Below, in pieces: positions 1 through 13,190 of a DNA stretch of 64,000 nt. A program made the position numbers and the translations under genes. Positions within the stretch are counted from its first letter, which is position 1. Each line of letters begins with the position of its first letter. The DNA is taken from the NCBI RefSeq assembly GCF_003265705.1, contig NW_020312827.1:22068413-22132412 (forward strand), in the 5' to 3' direction. The DNA comes from Callorhinus ursinus (lineage: Eukaryota; Chordata; Mammalia; Carnivora; Otariidae). Under the pieces are notes generated by a model. The model was not told the origin of the DNA, ran no database searches, and saw only the letters and a program-made list of their open reading frames with translations.

Positions 1-2050
1 TGTTTCCATAAGCTCATGGTGAAAGAAATTAATTTTATCTTTTAATACAGTTACCAATTAGAGATTATTATAATGATCCTCCCTGGTAGATTTGGGGATT
101 CAGAACTCTATTAATCAAAAATAAAGTTGGGTAAACTCTCACATGTCTTCATAGAAAAGGAGCATGCACTTTTCTGAGAAGAACCTATATCTCGTACTCT
201 TAATCCTACCCTAAAGAAGACAGATAACACAAGGGATATCATCCATCTTCATAAGCTTTGACCCCTCTCAAGTTTTAGTTACAACAAAGTGTTATATTGA
301 AAAATGGCAAATGGGTTGTGCTAGATTCATCTTAAATATATTCTATTACTTTGGGTTTTCTGTAACTGTTGTTGGTTGCAACATTAAATATAGTCATAAC
401 CTTCACTCCACTCACTGTGGAATGGATTAGTGAAGTCTGTAACAAATATCAAACTAAATATTCTTAGAAACATGCAGACAAAATCAGAAGTATCCAAAAT
501 TCCCAACTGCCAGAGTTATATATGCACTAAATTAATTCAATAAGAAGATGCAATGACTTACTTCCTTGGAATACAGAGGGACTCTTTGTCCTCCTAAGCA
601 TCCCCTCCCCATACACTCTCTTTCAAACCTAAAGCTCCATAGGAAATCATTTTGAGGCATGGTACAGGCTAGAAAAAGAGAAAAGTATGTTGGATAATCA
701 ATAAGTGATATGTTGGGAGGACAGCATAGCCATGATTCAACCTTAGACCCATCGGAAAGTGAAAGAGAGAGAGTCATTCTTCTCCATCTCAGCTTTAAAG
801 ACATTTAGAAAAAAGTTTTAAGTTTTCCACACCAGATTCATAGCATCTGGCATACTGTTAAAAGTTGTGAAAGATGGAAGGTCATTTGGAAAACCAAATT
901 GGTTTAAATTGCCACATTAACATTGTTCTTAGTCTCTTTTCATGTTCTTGTTGGTTTTTATTTTAATTTATCTCAGACATTAGTAAGAACTGTTTTAGAA
1001 ACATGTGCATGAGAATGAGTTCATTTGCCCCAAGCCCCATTTTGCTAGATTGACTGAAAAGTAAACAACCTTCTAAACATAAGAATCCATACACAGGGAC
1101 TACCCTGAAAGCTGAGCAAACCTTGTCAAATTCATATACATTCACATTAAATCCTTAATGACATTCAGTTGTACATTTCATATAGCAACAAGTATAAAAA
1201 TTTGAACAAAGAGTGAAATCAATTCTTCAACAGAAAGTAATGATATCCTCAAGAAAGAATGGCCTTATGCATAGTAATGTCATGTCACTAGAAATAAGCA
1301 TATGTGCCTTACTAATCAGACCAAAATGTAATGACCATACTTCTCAAACACACTGAGAAATCTATAAATTGCACCATGAGATCTTCAAATAGACATTTCT
1401 TAAATTACTTATATGGATCTGACACTCACCTACATAGAACTAAATTTTAGAAAAAAGAAAACTAGTCACATTTTATTCTGTTTAAAATAAAAGCGTGTGT
1501 ATGTGTGTGTCCCCATGCATTTTTTTATTAGAAATTGAGTTTTTTAATGCCACTGGCCTCCTACATTCATTTGCATTTGTATCAGTGGTTCTATTATCAA
1601 GTATTTCAACTCCGGGAGACACATCTAACATGCACTGTTGAATTATAATATTGTGAAGAGCAGAATACTCTGAGGTGAAATTATTAAGGCCCAACTGGTT
1701 CACACAGAGCTCCAACCTTCATTCAGAAATACTTCATGTTTTCTACATTTGAGCAAATCCATTTAGGATAAAAAAAAAGAGAACAGAGTAAGGAAGACAA
1801 AGAAAGCAAGTTGACCCTCCAACAATTTCCCAATACATCAGTCTCTCTTTGCAGTCCCAAAGGAGTAAATTTGCAATATGTTGTCAGTCCCAAAGGAATT
1901 AATATTTTTTAAATTGAAGAATGGAATGATAGAGAGAACTTCTGTATAGCACAGAAAGTGACTTTTATGAGACCTTTATTATCATTATCTATTGGTCCAA
2001 GCACAGATCCTATTCATTAGCTATTACACTTATTTTCTGTAAGCCATAAT
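1..2050. other. Unique AT-rich intron, no feature recognised
   Basis: No repeat family, coding exon or RNA gene was recognised. Short open frames at 532-804, 963-1145 and 1482-1715 (minus) have no recognisable protein similarity and are of chance length for AT-rich DNA. Confidence 0.6.
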
Positions 2051-2051
2051 C

Positions 2052-2235
2052 AATACAGCACAGGAGTTAAGACCATGGGCTTTGGAAACAAATTTGGCTT
2101 TGAGTTCTAACATTAGCATTCAATAGCTGTGTGATCTCATGCAAGTGACTTGGCCTCAGTTTCCCCATTTCCCAATTCACCGTAGGATGTAGTATAGTAT
2201 AATAAGATGTAGGGTATATACAGAACTTGGGATAT
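2052..2235 (+). repeat. MIR SINE relic
   Basis: The stretch follows the MIR consensus in order: a head like AGGAGTTAAGACCATGGGCTT, the core GCTGTGTGATCTCATGCAAG, then CTCAGTTTCCCCATTT. It is an ancient mammal-wide tRNA-derived SINE. Confidence 0.8.
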
Positions 2236-3189
2236 GAAAAACATTCATGTTTTGCAAACTATTATTAATATGATTCAGTTCTTTCCTAATGATCTAGGGG
2301 AAGCACAGATTCCAGGGTGTACTTCTAACACCTCAGAACTTTACCAGGACTCCATTCAAAACATGGCCATCTTCCATTTTGTCCCACAAAGATTATCTTC
2401 CAAAGATCAACAAGCCATAGAAAATGAAACATCCTGAATATCCCCCAAATCTCCTAGCTGTTGCTTTTTATATTTCTGAGTCTTCTAAAATATACTTAGC
2501 TAACCCCATTTCCAAAACAAAGTGGGTTTCTAAAACCACTGAAAGTAAAAGAGCAATTCAGACACTGACAGATGCGATTTCTTGGTCCAGCCACAGATAA
2601 TGATGATATACTGCTGCGAAGTTGAGGAAGAGTGTCTTAAAGGTTCTGGCAATTTGCACCAGGCTGGCAGAAAATGCTTTCTTGCAGGTAGCCTATAAAT
2701 ACCATCTGATATGTTGTCAAGCACATGGACATGCTAATAGGAATACTGTAACAACATTCATCTGTGCAAAATTAATGCCAGAGGTACTTTTTACATTTTG
2801 TTTTGAGTCCTAGAATAAAAGAGAAGTTTTCTTTATTGTTTTGTTAGACACTAAAAAATGAAACCATGGGTCTAATGAACAAAGAATGAATATTATGAAT
2901 TAGAGCCAGAGGCAAGAGAAAATCAATGTGAGTAGGCTCAAGCAGTAGGGCATTTCAGAGGTTCTTACGATGTCTCTCTCCCCAAACAACACTTTGAGTT
3001 TCAAAGCAAATAGAAGACACTAAAGAAAAGGAATTGGTGAAACTCTCTAAGCTCAGCTATGGTCTTGTTCCTGATGTTGACCCAGATGAACTCTCTCAGA
3101 GTCAACAAGGGGGCTGTTGTCTACCCAAAGGGCATCTAGAATGTTTGGCCACTTGTAAGTAGTGGATGGACTGCAACAAAAAAAACAAA
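2236..3189. other. Unique intron, no feature recognised
   Basis: AT-rich sequence with short chance frames only (2234-2437 plus, 2530-2724 minus, 2622-2813 plus). I recognise no repeat. Confidence 0.5.
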
Positions 3190-3330
3190 TATCTGTTATT
3201 TATAAAGTGCCTTTCAACCAAAGAGCTCAAAATGCAATTATAAGCATCATCTCATTAATCCTCAAATACACCTTTGAGGTTGAAGGAAAAAGAACTATTT
3301 ATATGTTATGAGCCTTGATCCTTTCATGTG
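3190..3330 (-). repeat. Probable diverged MIR relic
   Basis: The order TTTATAAAGTGC, then CATCTCATTAATCCTC, then a degraded TTGAGGTTGAAG matches the MIR consensus read in reverse. Divergence is high. Confidence 0.4.
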
Positions 3331-3705
3331 CCAAGGTAAAGAAATTAATCTCTTAGAGCAGAAAACTGATGGGCTGGGGGAAGTGAATTAATAGATCCAG
3401 AGCACAAGGGCATTATTAAGTAAGCAAGCTTCTTCAGACTCACTTAGGTGGTTCTGTGAGCCAAGGGAACCACCTTTCCCAAGTGATGAGATGTCTGCTC
3501 CTGGACAGTAGTGCGGGTCACCCAGGCATACCCTGACTTGGCCAATGTGTTGGCCCACACTGTCTCATTGCTTTAGATATGTTCAGAAATGGAAAACATA
3601 TGTGGAAAGGCATATCATTTCCTTCCTATATCAAAGTCCTTGTATTGATACACCATTTCTAGGCTACAGGGGTTAAGTGTCTGAAGCAAAGATGACTCAG
3701 ACATG

Positions 3706-3910
3706 AGTGAAAAGAGCACTGGCTGTGGAGTCAGACTCTGGATGAAATCCTATCTCAGATATTTACCATTTCTGTGAACTTGAACAATTGACACTCTAGA
3801 TGAGTCTCAGAGTTTCTTCACTTGTCTAAAAAAATGAAGATAACAATATCTTTGTTACAAGGTTTTATACAAATTAAATTCAATAATCCAGGCAAGGACT
3901 TAGTTTATGA
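3706..3910 (+). repeat. MIR SINE relic
   Basis: Contains AAAGAGCACTGGCTGTGGAGTC (MIR head), a degraded core around GTGAACTTGAACAATTGAC, then GTTTCTTCACTTGTCTAAAA and the tail region GTTACAAGGTTTTATACAA. Confidence 0.75.
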
Positions 3911-4621
3911 GGAGTTGAAAGAGGTTGGGAATGGGGAGGGTCTGTGATTTACTTTAATTCTCAGGATCTTTCCCTAACACATATTGGAAAATGAGGACCG
4001 TGTTAGAGATGTACCCCTGGTGTTTTATATCCAGGTATCCAAGTGACCATGTTTCTATACCTTGACCTTTGTTCCTGGCCAAGATGATTTTTTGTGCAGA
4101 TATGCTAACACTGAACTTCTCTTTCATATCCCAAGTCTAATTGAAAGTGCCATTTCTGTTGAATTGTAATTATACTGACAACCATTTGCCTGGATGCAAC
4201 AATTAGAACATATATCACAATTCCCTATCCTTTTCCTGCACATTGAGGCCATTCTCAACTCTCTTCCTAAAGCTCATTTCCCATGGAATTTCTCCTCCTT
4301 GCTCCTCATCCATCAATGATACTTTCAATCCCAGGAATATTAATAAAACAGGGTCCAGGTGACTGCAATATCTTTATTTCATAATTTAAGGGGATATTTT
4401 CAAGCAATTTCTAATAGAATCTGCTTCAGTACGATAGGTCTATGTAACATCTATTCTTTAAGAGCCACTTTCAAAAATGACATGCTATAAATTAAAATAT
4501 AAATTGACTATAAAATTCGATTTGCTTCCACGATTATTTCAAAATGTGCACTAAAGCTAGACTAGTCAATTTCAATGGCTGAATTTTGTCTAGTTCCTTT
4601 CTGGTAAACATGTTTAAAATA
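3911..4621. other. Unique intron, no feature recognised
   Basis: No family recognised. About 4210-4330 is pyrimidine-rich and could be a worn LINE2 or CR1 fragment, but I cannot align it with confidence. Confidence 0.4.
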
Positions 4622-4785
4622 TCTATGCCTCAGTGTGCTTTTAAGCTTTAATTTCTCCGTATATAAAATAAGGATTATAATAATAACTACAACATAGGGT
4701 TGTCTTGAGAACTAAATGTGTATAAAGTCCTTAGTACAGTATGTGGCACAACTGAAGCGTTCAATAAATGGCTTATTACTATTTG
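4622..4785 (+). repeat. MIR SINE relic (3' part)
   Basis: CTCAGTGTGC, then ATAAAATAAGGATTATAATAAT, then AGGGTTGTCTTGAGAACTAAAT and GCGTTCAATAAATGG match the second half of MIR in order. Confidence 0.75.
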
Positions 4786-5889
4786 TTGCTACTGTGGTAA
4801 CAGTATCTGATTCAAAAGGGTTAAACTCAAATGGAGGTAAACTTACAAGAATTACTTCACTACACAATTTTTAATGTCAAATCTTTTCAAATTTCCTTTC
4901 AACATAAAGCCTTAATGTCCGGTCTTCAACCATTTGACATATGATCCCTTCCAGATTCCCCCAGGTGCCTTTCTTCTTATCACTTATTTCCTCCTTGTTG
5001 CAAAAGCCACGGTGTTATTTTGGGGTCATCCTTCCCTGTGATCCATGCATTCCTGCATGTCCACCCTCTGTGTCACCGTGTGTCTCTTGAATCTTGGTTT
5101 CTTTCATTTCTTTCTAGCAACATTCCTCTCTCCACTCCCTATCCCCTTCCATTCCTCTCATGCAGAGGAAATCAAACTCAGTGTTTTTAAAGGTAGAATG
5201 TTAGAATATTTGGTGCAAAAAGATCATGTATGTGTGATGTTCCTATACAGTTCAGATTATAAGTAGGAAGTTTGGAAGGATAATTTCAATGGGCAACAAA
5301 TAAAAACATTTTCATACTCATGAGTAGGAAAGTCACACCAAAATCAACATGTCTGATGCCATAATAAACTGATGGTGTAGTAATCCTAGATCTTATGGAA
5401 TCCTGGTATTTATAAATTATAGGTCTTTTGGACCAACTTTAAACCTCATGCCTACAAATGAATATATTATTCCCAAGGGATCTAAAGATCACAATCACTG
5501 TATCGTGTAACACGCACCCTTGACCTGGTTAATATAAGGGTTTGCAACAGTTGTCTAAACAACCGCATCATGGCATTGTCACATATGAGGCTTATTTCCA
5601 ATTAAAACCCAACAGTTTCTAACTGAATTGCTTCCCCCAAAGTTTGGGCCATCTTGCATTCATGCAATACACTTTATGAATGTCAAAGCAGGACTGCAAT
5701 TACACCCTATTTAAATGTATTCCTTTTTTGTTTCATAACAGCATTCCAACCTGATAAGAAAATGCTCTAGGTCTTTTGTCTTTTGAGGAGACACATTTCT
5801 TAGCTTTATGTCATCTGCACATTTGATAAACATATCTTTGTGCCTTTATTCAAGACCCTGAAAAATGTACAGAATAGGATTATAAGGTG
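4786..5889. other. Unique intron, no feature recognised
   Basis: No repeat or exon was recognised. The 73-codon frame at 5045-5266 has no recognisable similarity and lies in pyrimidine-rich DNA. Confidence 0.45.
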
Positions 5890-5892
5890 GCT

Positions 5893-6398
5893 TTATAATA
5901 TCCACAAATTCTTTGAAATTCCTTACTGTAAGAGATGGAGCTTGATTCTCCAACCTTGCATGTGGGCTCAACTTAGTGACTCAATTCTACAGAATAGGGT
6001 ACGTTGGAAGTGACAGTGTGTGGCTTGAGGGACTAGATCAAAAAAAAGCACTGTGACTTCTCTCTTTCTCTCCCTCCCTCCCTCCTTTTCCCTCTCCCTC
6101 TCAATACCCACTCCAGGGAAGCTAGTGTTATATCATAAGGACACTTAAATCCTTTGGAGAGAATAACATGTCAAGGACCTGAGGCCACCAGATCCTCCAT
6201 GCCTAGGTAAGTCTTGAGATGACTGCAGCCCCAGTTGCTATCTTGATATCAGCTCGTCAGACACCTTGAGCCAGATCCACTCAAGGAACCTGCTACTAAA
6301 TCTTGACCTACAGAAACTGTGAGACAGTATGTATTTGCTGTTTTAAGCCACTAAATTTTGGGGTAATTTGTGACACAGCAATAGATACAGGGAAACTA
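5893..6398 (+). mobile_element. MLT1-type LTR (ERVL-MaLR), solo and old
   Basis: The order of motifs fits MLT1 LTRs: CCACTCCAGGGAAGC, GACTGCAGCCCCAGTTGC, CTTGAGCCAGATCCACTCAAG, AGAAACTGTGAGACAG, then TGTTTTAAGCCACTAAATTT and GACACAGCAATAGATAC. A CT-rich tract lies inside at 6060-6105. No internal retroviral genes are attached, so it is a solo LTR. Confidence 0.78.
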
Positions 6399-8170
6399 GA
6401 AAGCTTCATCTGAGTGTTTCAGCTCAACCAGAAGCAGATCTCCTTAAGATGCTGTTATAGCTCTCTTTATACTATTTCAGGGAAATGAAGATACACTGTG
6501 TCCATAACATGCATCTCATCTGCAATTTGTTAATGCCATCCAAACAGAATTAGCCTAGTTCCATAAGACTTGTTTGGATGAGCCCATGCTAGTCCTCAGC
6601 CATTATCAGATTCTTTGTTAAATATGGTTAAATGCATCACAATTTTTCTGTTAATTAAAAACACTTGAGAATTTTTATGTTATCAGTCTCAAGTTGAAGA
6701 GATTCACCCTTTTATATAATGTAAAACTTGGGACACTTTTCCCAAACTAGTTTTCTATTCTGACTAAGCAAACATTCACAGGGGCTTGGGTTCAATTCCT
6801 TAAGCATCTGGGAAATTATTCATGTAAGACCCAGAGATCTGAGCTCCTCTGAGAAACTTTGTTACCATTTGCTCAGCAAAAGATGGACTGGATTTTCCTA
6901 TTTATTTGGTTTATACCAGCCTTTACATTCTGAGGGAGGATGTGCTGGTGACAGATGAAAATGTGAGGTGAAGGAGTGGGGATGAAGGGGAGTCCACATA
7001 ACCCCACTGAGGTTCCACTTAAGCAAATGTTTTTATGCTTTATAATTAAAAAGCAGTTTCTGGGTTTCTGGGAGTAGAATTCTTTGGAAATCACAGTTTG
7101 TATTTTGAGAGAAGGAGTCTACAATTTTAAGAAAAGGAGTCTACAATTTTAAGGTTGAACAGATTTCAAAGATTATCTAAGAAATATAGTTTCCCTAGTT
7201 TAATGTTTCTCAAACTTCCCACTTACATCATTAGCAATATGACTCCATAATGCTAGCATAAGCAAGTATCAGAGAGTAGAGATTTTAAAGATAACCCTCA
7301 CCCATCAAAGGTATTAATTAAGGAATTGTCTGTACTCCTGTTTGTCTGATTATATGGCATTTCCAAGGATTTTCAAAAAATGAACCAGTTGGCAGCCACA
7401 CATAATTTAGTGCAAGATTCAAAGGTCAGATATACACTACTGCAATGTGGTACGAGAATCAAAATTTTCCCAGGGAAGAGATGACCTCAGGGAATGCAGC
7501 AGTTGTAGTATATCTTGAATTCATACACTGCCTCGTTAACTCTACTTGGCAAATTAATTCAAATTGATTTGTTTGTGAGAACTGCAGCATGGCCTCAAAT
7601 CTGGCTACAAAGGATAATGATAAACAATGTATGGAGCTCAGAGAAATTGTCTAGAGAAAAGTAGAGATCAGCAAGGGGCTGTTTTTATAGCATAACTGTC
7701 TTTGTTAAAAAGAAAAAAGTAAAAAGGAAGAAGATAAGCAAAGGAAAAAAAATGAAGTGAAGAACACAGCTTATATAAATAAAACTCATTTCATAAATAA
7801 CACCTATATATCACAAATACTCAAAACAAAGGCAGATAAAGTATTTGAAAGTATTCAAAGGGAATATAAAAACAAGATTAAAATTCTTAAAAATGGACAT
7901 TTAATTTTTAAAAAAGCAATTAACTCAATTCAAGCAAAGTGATAAGACATGCTGAGGAAAAAAAAAAGAAGGCCATGTGATATGGCAGTTAGAGCCAAGA
8001 TTAATTCCAAAATGTCATATCTTAAAGAAAAGAGAGGGGAGGGCAATTCCTCAGTGAAAGCCATTAGTTTACAACTTCACACTGAGTCCTGAATTTAGGG
8101 TTGAGAGGGAGAAAGTTTAAGAAGGAAATATAATTATAGCTGCCACAACATTTCCCAAGCTTTCTGCCAA
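6399..8170. other. Unique intron, no feature recognised
   Basis: No recognisable family. A short near-duplication of AAGGAGTCTACAATTTTAAG occurs in tandem at about 7113-7152. An A-rich stretch at 7690-7980 has a 61-codon lysine-rich chance frame. Confidence 0.45.
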
Positions 8171-8174
8171 AGCT

Positions 8175-8640
8175 CTCTGCAAAACAGCTACCTAATCCCA
8201 TCCCGATATCCATGTCCCTTTGCAATGAGACTTCGTCACTCCTCCCATCAGAGGTTGAGTCTACTTTTCCACCCCTTGATTCGGGGTTGGCTCTGAGACT
8301 TGCTTTGTTTGGCACCAGGCATATTAGCAAATGGGATATAAGTGGAGGTCTGAACAGTGCTCACCCTCTCATGCTGCTGAGGCCTGTGATTGCCATTACC
8401 AAGAAAGCCAAAACCAGCCTCAGCTCTTGGAAGATGAGAGATCCCAAGAAGAGAGACCCCAGCCATCCAAGCCACTTAGCCAGCTCAGCTGAGGCCGCAG
8501 ACCTGTAAGTGAGGCCGTCAAGACCATCTCTAGCTCCATCCAAGCCAGCCTGGAACAGATAAAACAACTATGCGACCCACTAAAACATGAGCCAATAAAT
8601 AACAAAGGTTGGAGTGATTTTGTTAGGCAGCATATATTCA
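8175..8640 (+). mobile_element. MLT1-type LTR (ERVL-MaLR), old
   Basis: Contains TGAGACTTGCTTTGTTTGGC, GGAAGATGAGAGATCCC, CAGCTGAGGCCGCAGACCTG, TAAGTGAGGCCGTCAAG and an AGCCAATAAATAAC tail region, in MLT1 order. The overlapping 60-100 codon frames on both strands are repeat sequence, not genes. Confidence 0.7.
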
Positions 8641-10466
8641 ATGATACAGCCAGGGAGTTGGGAAATCCAGGAAGGACTGGGAAGCAGAGATTGGGTAAAT
8701 GAAGCAGTTTCCTGTGTGACAGTTTCCATCAAGAACCAACAGGATGTGGGGGAGGTGCTCAGCTGCTATCTATGGAGTGAGAGGAGCTTGTGGTGGTGAA
8801 AGTCTTAGGGGTCCTGGAATGAAGACAGGGAGGCTCGGGCCCCTATTACCTATCCTTAGTCCTCCTCTTCATTCTTAAGAGAGAATGATCAAATCCAAGG
8901 AAAGGGATGCAATAGGCAGCTCCGCAGAGGAGGGGGACAGATCAGGGCTGAGGGAGCTGGGACAAGGCAGGAAAACCAGAGAGGGATTGATACTTCTCTG
9001 GTCTCCATTACTGGACTTGGGACTAGGTTAAGGGTGGGAGAGTGGCGGGGTTGACTCCAGAGGTGATTAGGAGTAGAGCTAATAAGGGGCCACCCAGCTA
9101 CCTGTGTGACTTCCTGCCATAACTATTCAAAAGAGTGGTGGACAGAGGCTTGTAAGAAAAGTGGGTTGGACTTAATGGGAAGATGTTCTGGGACTCTAAC
9201 CCCTACCCACCAATGGTTATTTTTTACTCCTTAGAGGATTCCATGGGGAATCCAGAAGGACTGCCTTTTTTTTTTTTTTTTTTTTCTGAGCTAATACTGC
9301 CTTTACTCCCATCCCTTACTCCAACCTTCTAACCAAACCAAACCATTGATGTTCCTGTAGGATATGAATAATCACTGATTATGAACGAATAGGCTTACTT
9401 AGGCTTAGAATAGAAAGATATGCTCCACCACACTCCCTACTAATACAAAACAATAAAAACAAAGCAAAACACTGAATTGAAGACCAAAACCAGATAAAAA
9501 AAACATTCCCACCTTGCAACTTTGTGTTTTAAAAAGCACGTGCTGCCTCTCCACCTCCTTTTAAAGCTTATGGATCAGCAGGAAATAGCCTTTATAAACT
9601 CACTGAGGAGAGTTTAGAAGTCATTTTTCTTGGACTTTAATAGCTGGTATCAGAATTGTATTACATTAGCAGGTGAATGGCAGTTGGACTGTAGAGAAAA
9701 GCATCAGAAATGATCAAAATCCAAGGGGTTAAACAAAGAGTAAGGACAACTAACATCTAAATGTTTTGAGTGACAACTCGAATGACACATATTTGTCAAT
9801 AATTAGAAATAGGTCACGTTTTAAGTCATGACTCAAATATTAGTTCATATTGTAAATGTGATGGCCAGAATAGCAATTAAAAAAAACAGGTTTTTTTTTT
9901 TTACACTTTTAAGAAAGAAGTCAACAATTATGTAAAATTATCCACATATTTAAAATATTTACCTAAAACCTGGACTCTTCTATCCTGCAATTGAGTGTCA
10001 GTTCTTGTGGGCATGTTTTTTTGTTGTTGTTTTGATATAAAAATATAATCACCTTAGATTAAAAAACATCTTTTTACACCATTCTACTTCCACAGTCCGC
10101 TTTCCAACACATAGTGACATGAAATACCAACACATCTTAGGTGCTCAAGAATGGTCATGAAATTGATGACTGCGGCTACTTCAAGCAGAGGCAGGTGTTC
10201 CAACTCCAATAAATCATCAAGTTATTACCTTTGAAAGTTTAAATGATTACCAAAGTTCTTATAACATCTGAAAACCTACAAATTTGAGATATATTAATAA
10301 AATATTAATGATTCTCCCTTCTTTTAACTATTTAATATAAAATATTAAATAGCATACTAAATCTCAGCTATCTGAGAAGTATGTCTAAAGATCTTTAGGC
10401 TATTTTATGTTTAAATATATTTATTTGTTCTGGGACAAATGCAATGTTTTTAGTATTTACCCACTG

Positions 10467-10467
<1 letters not shown>
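8641..10467. other. Mostly unique intron with a T20 tract
   Basis: A homopolymer of 20 T lies at 9266-9285. The remainder is unique AT-rich DNA with no recognised family or exon. Confidence 0.5.

Positions 10468-10510
<43 letters not shown>
10468..10510. repeat. (TG)n microsatellite, about 21 units
   Basis: Uninterrupted TG dinucleotides. The length suggests it is polymorphic. Confidence 0.97.
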
Positions 10511-10512
<2 letters not shown>

Positions 10513-12692
10513 CCTGTACATACAGAATATATAAATATCTCAAAGGAAATACTGCCTTCATATAGTCTCCATAGAAGCTTGTGCCTTTCCACAAGAAATA
10601 GCTCCTAGATATCTATAAGAAATAAATATCTTGGATTTAAAGAAATGACTGAGAATAATTTCAAATGACATCCCTAATGATAATGGAGTTGAACAAAAAA
10701 AGTTTTCCAGCCAGAGAGGAGAATCAGACAGGTCTATTTTCTTGGTAGAAAAAAGGCAAACTGTATCATCTGTAACATTTCAAATTATACTCGTCAAATT
10801 AGAGTAGTCCGTTTTCTGTAGAAATTTCTGAACCAACCAGGGAAATGTACCAGATGATCTAGTATTATCACCATTCTAAATGCTAAGTTCCTTTGAATTT
10901 TACTCTTTCAGAAACCCTACTTTTATCTTTGCAATAATGATCCAAGAGATTAAAAGAAGGCCTTTGAGTGACTTGATTTGCCTACTCAAGTTCATGCAGT
11001 GTCTACTGATGCCTCATTGCTGTCTTGTCAAAAAGCACTTAGAACATTAATAAGTATAAGGTACAATTAGGACAGGAGATGAGGCAGGTGAGAGAAGAAC
11101 ATGTAGTTTTCTTGGTTTTATGTTTTCATTCCTGATTATCAGGGATGGTGGCTTATTTAAATCCCACTGAAATCCTTACAAGTGTTTAGACTTCTGAACG
11201 GGGATTGCAATTTTCCATCTAACCAAATTCAAAGGATGCTGTCCAAAGATGTACCTTATTTTTTTTTCTTTCAAAGATTTACTTCTGAGTGTGACTCAGA
11301 AAGGAGAACCGAGACACAGTGAGTACGAAAGAAATAGATTTCCTCCTTACTTATCCTGTTTGATTTAAATATGCTCTGATTGAATAATGGTCCAAATCCT
11401 ATCTATTATTCAATTCCTAGCACAGAGATTTGTAGAGATGGATACTTAATACTTTTACAGACGAATCTGAATGGTTTCTGTTCACAGAGGAATGCAGATA
11501 CTAGGGTTGCTTCCGTCCCTAAAGGTTGGCTGTGACGATTGGGATTTTAGTGGTTATTACACATTTAAAAGGCACTGAGGTTTGAACATACATAATTACT
11601 GCTCAAACTCTTGAGCTTTCTAGTCAACAGTTTGCTTGTTCTAAGCAGCTGCGGGGCAGGGGCAGGGGGTGGTGGGGAGTGGCACAAATCAAAGGCTCAA
11701 TTTCACTTGGTTTATCTCCTCTAGGAGATCTCAATTGCCCGCTGGGAGCAATATCTTCTTTTCCATGTATTACCTTCCTTCCCCCCCCCACCTCTGGAGG
11801 TCCAGCTCCACCCTCATCATACAAAAAATTCAGTAAAATTCCAGCTATTCATTTTGAAAGTCTAAAAGCATTTTGGTTCTATTTAAGCTTGTACTTCACT
11901 TATATAAATTCTTATTTTATTTGAAACAGTCAACATCTCATAACAGTTTTATATAGGTTTAAAAATGAAGTACTAAGTATTTCTAAACCTTGGCTGTCTG
12001 AGAAGATTTTAGATTTATTTTTACTTTACACACATATCTATGTCAGATTTATATTTAGTTATTTTTTTTTTTTTTAACTTTCACGGATGCCTGAATGTTC
12101 TTTTTTCTCTTCCACCATTTTGACTAAGTATACTGGGAAATTCGCTCTTCTGGACCTACAGAGAATCATCTCAGGAATGTAAAAATAATTTAATATGATT
12201 TAACTGTTTCAACAAACAAAATTTTCCCAGTAAAAATCTCAATAGCTATTCATAATAAAAACTTGTTATTTTCTGATTACTTTTAAAATGAACTTAAGTA
12301 TACTTAATGTTTGTAAAGGATACTCTTTACCTTGGTGTATAATACATTATATATGTGCAGACAATGAAGTCAGAAGCTTGCAATAATTTCAGTACAGTCG
12401 TGCAGTTTAACATTTATTGAACACCTGCGATATTGACACTTTGACTCAAAAAAAAAAAAAAAAGAGGTGGGAGAGTAATTAATAGCTCCCCCACTGTGAC
12501 CACTTTGCTTAGGCTCTAGAAAGTCATCACCAAGTCTGGTGGTGTATACTTTCTACTCTGGTAGTGAAAAATTTGACCTTAGACTGATAGCTTTATCACA
12601 TTCAATACTGAGATCAGTAAAATGTGGAGGGGCTGCTATTTTTTATAAATAAAATCTGGTCTTCCTTAGTTTGATTTTTATTTGAAAACTTT
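10511..12692. other. Unique AT-rich intron, no feature recognised
   Basis: No exon or family recognised. Homopolymer C and T tracts occur at about 11780 and 12061-12076, and a 16-A run at about 12449-12464. Confidence 0.5.
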
Positions 12693-12869
12693 ATTTTTTT
12701 AAAGATTTTATTCATTTGTCAGAGAGAGAGCACAAGCAGGTGGAGTAGCAGGTAGAAACAGGGTCCCTGCTGAGTAAGGAGCCTGATCTGGGACTCGATC
12801 CCAGGACCCTGGGATCATGACCTGAGCTGAAGGCAGATGCTTAACTAACAGAGCCACCCAGGTATCCCT
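12693..12869 (-). mobile_element. Carnivore tRNA-derived SINE
   Basis: In reverse it reads from a CCTGGGTGGCTC-like head through GATCCCAGGGTCCTGGGATC to an AAAATCTTT tail. Imperfect flanking repeats (AAAACTTTATTT before, AAAACTTATTTT after) look like a worn target-site duplication. Confidence 0.92.
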
Positions 12870-13190
12870 AAAAACTTATTTTAAACTTGTGCATGCTTGT
12901 GCATACATATACACCTATAAAAACTCATAACCTGGTACTTTTTCCTTTAATAAATAGGGAACAGATTCTAAAATCTCTAAAACTCAACAGCAAGAAGTAG
13001 GCTGGGCCACATCTAAGAAGAGTTGGCCCTTGAATGGCAGATCAATGGCCAGAAACAGAGTAGAAGCACAAGTAGGGAGCTCCTAACAGCCGGTTAGGGA
13101 CAACCAATGCCAAAATGAAGAGAGGTTTCTCTGGGACTCAGAAAATGCTTATGATATGTTAGTGAGCAGGTAGAAGAAAAGATAAATGTT
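12870..13190. other. Unique intron between SINE and L1
   Basis: No feature recognised in this 320-bp stretch. Confidence 0.5.

Noticed and set aside
6060..6105. CT-rich tract as a separate microsatellite
   Set aside because: It sits at the expected CT-rich section of the MLT1-type LTR and is irregular.
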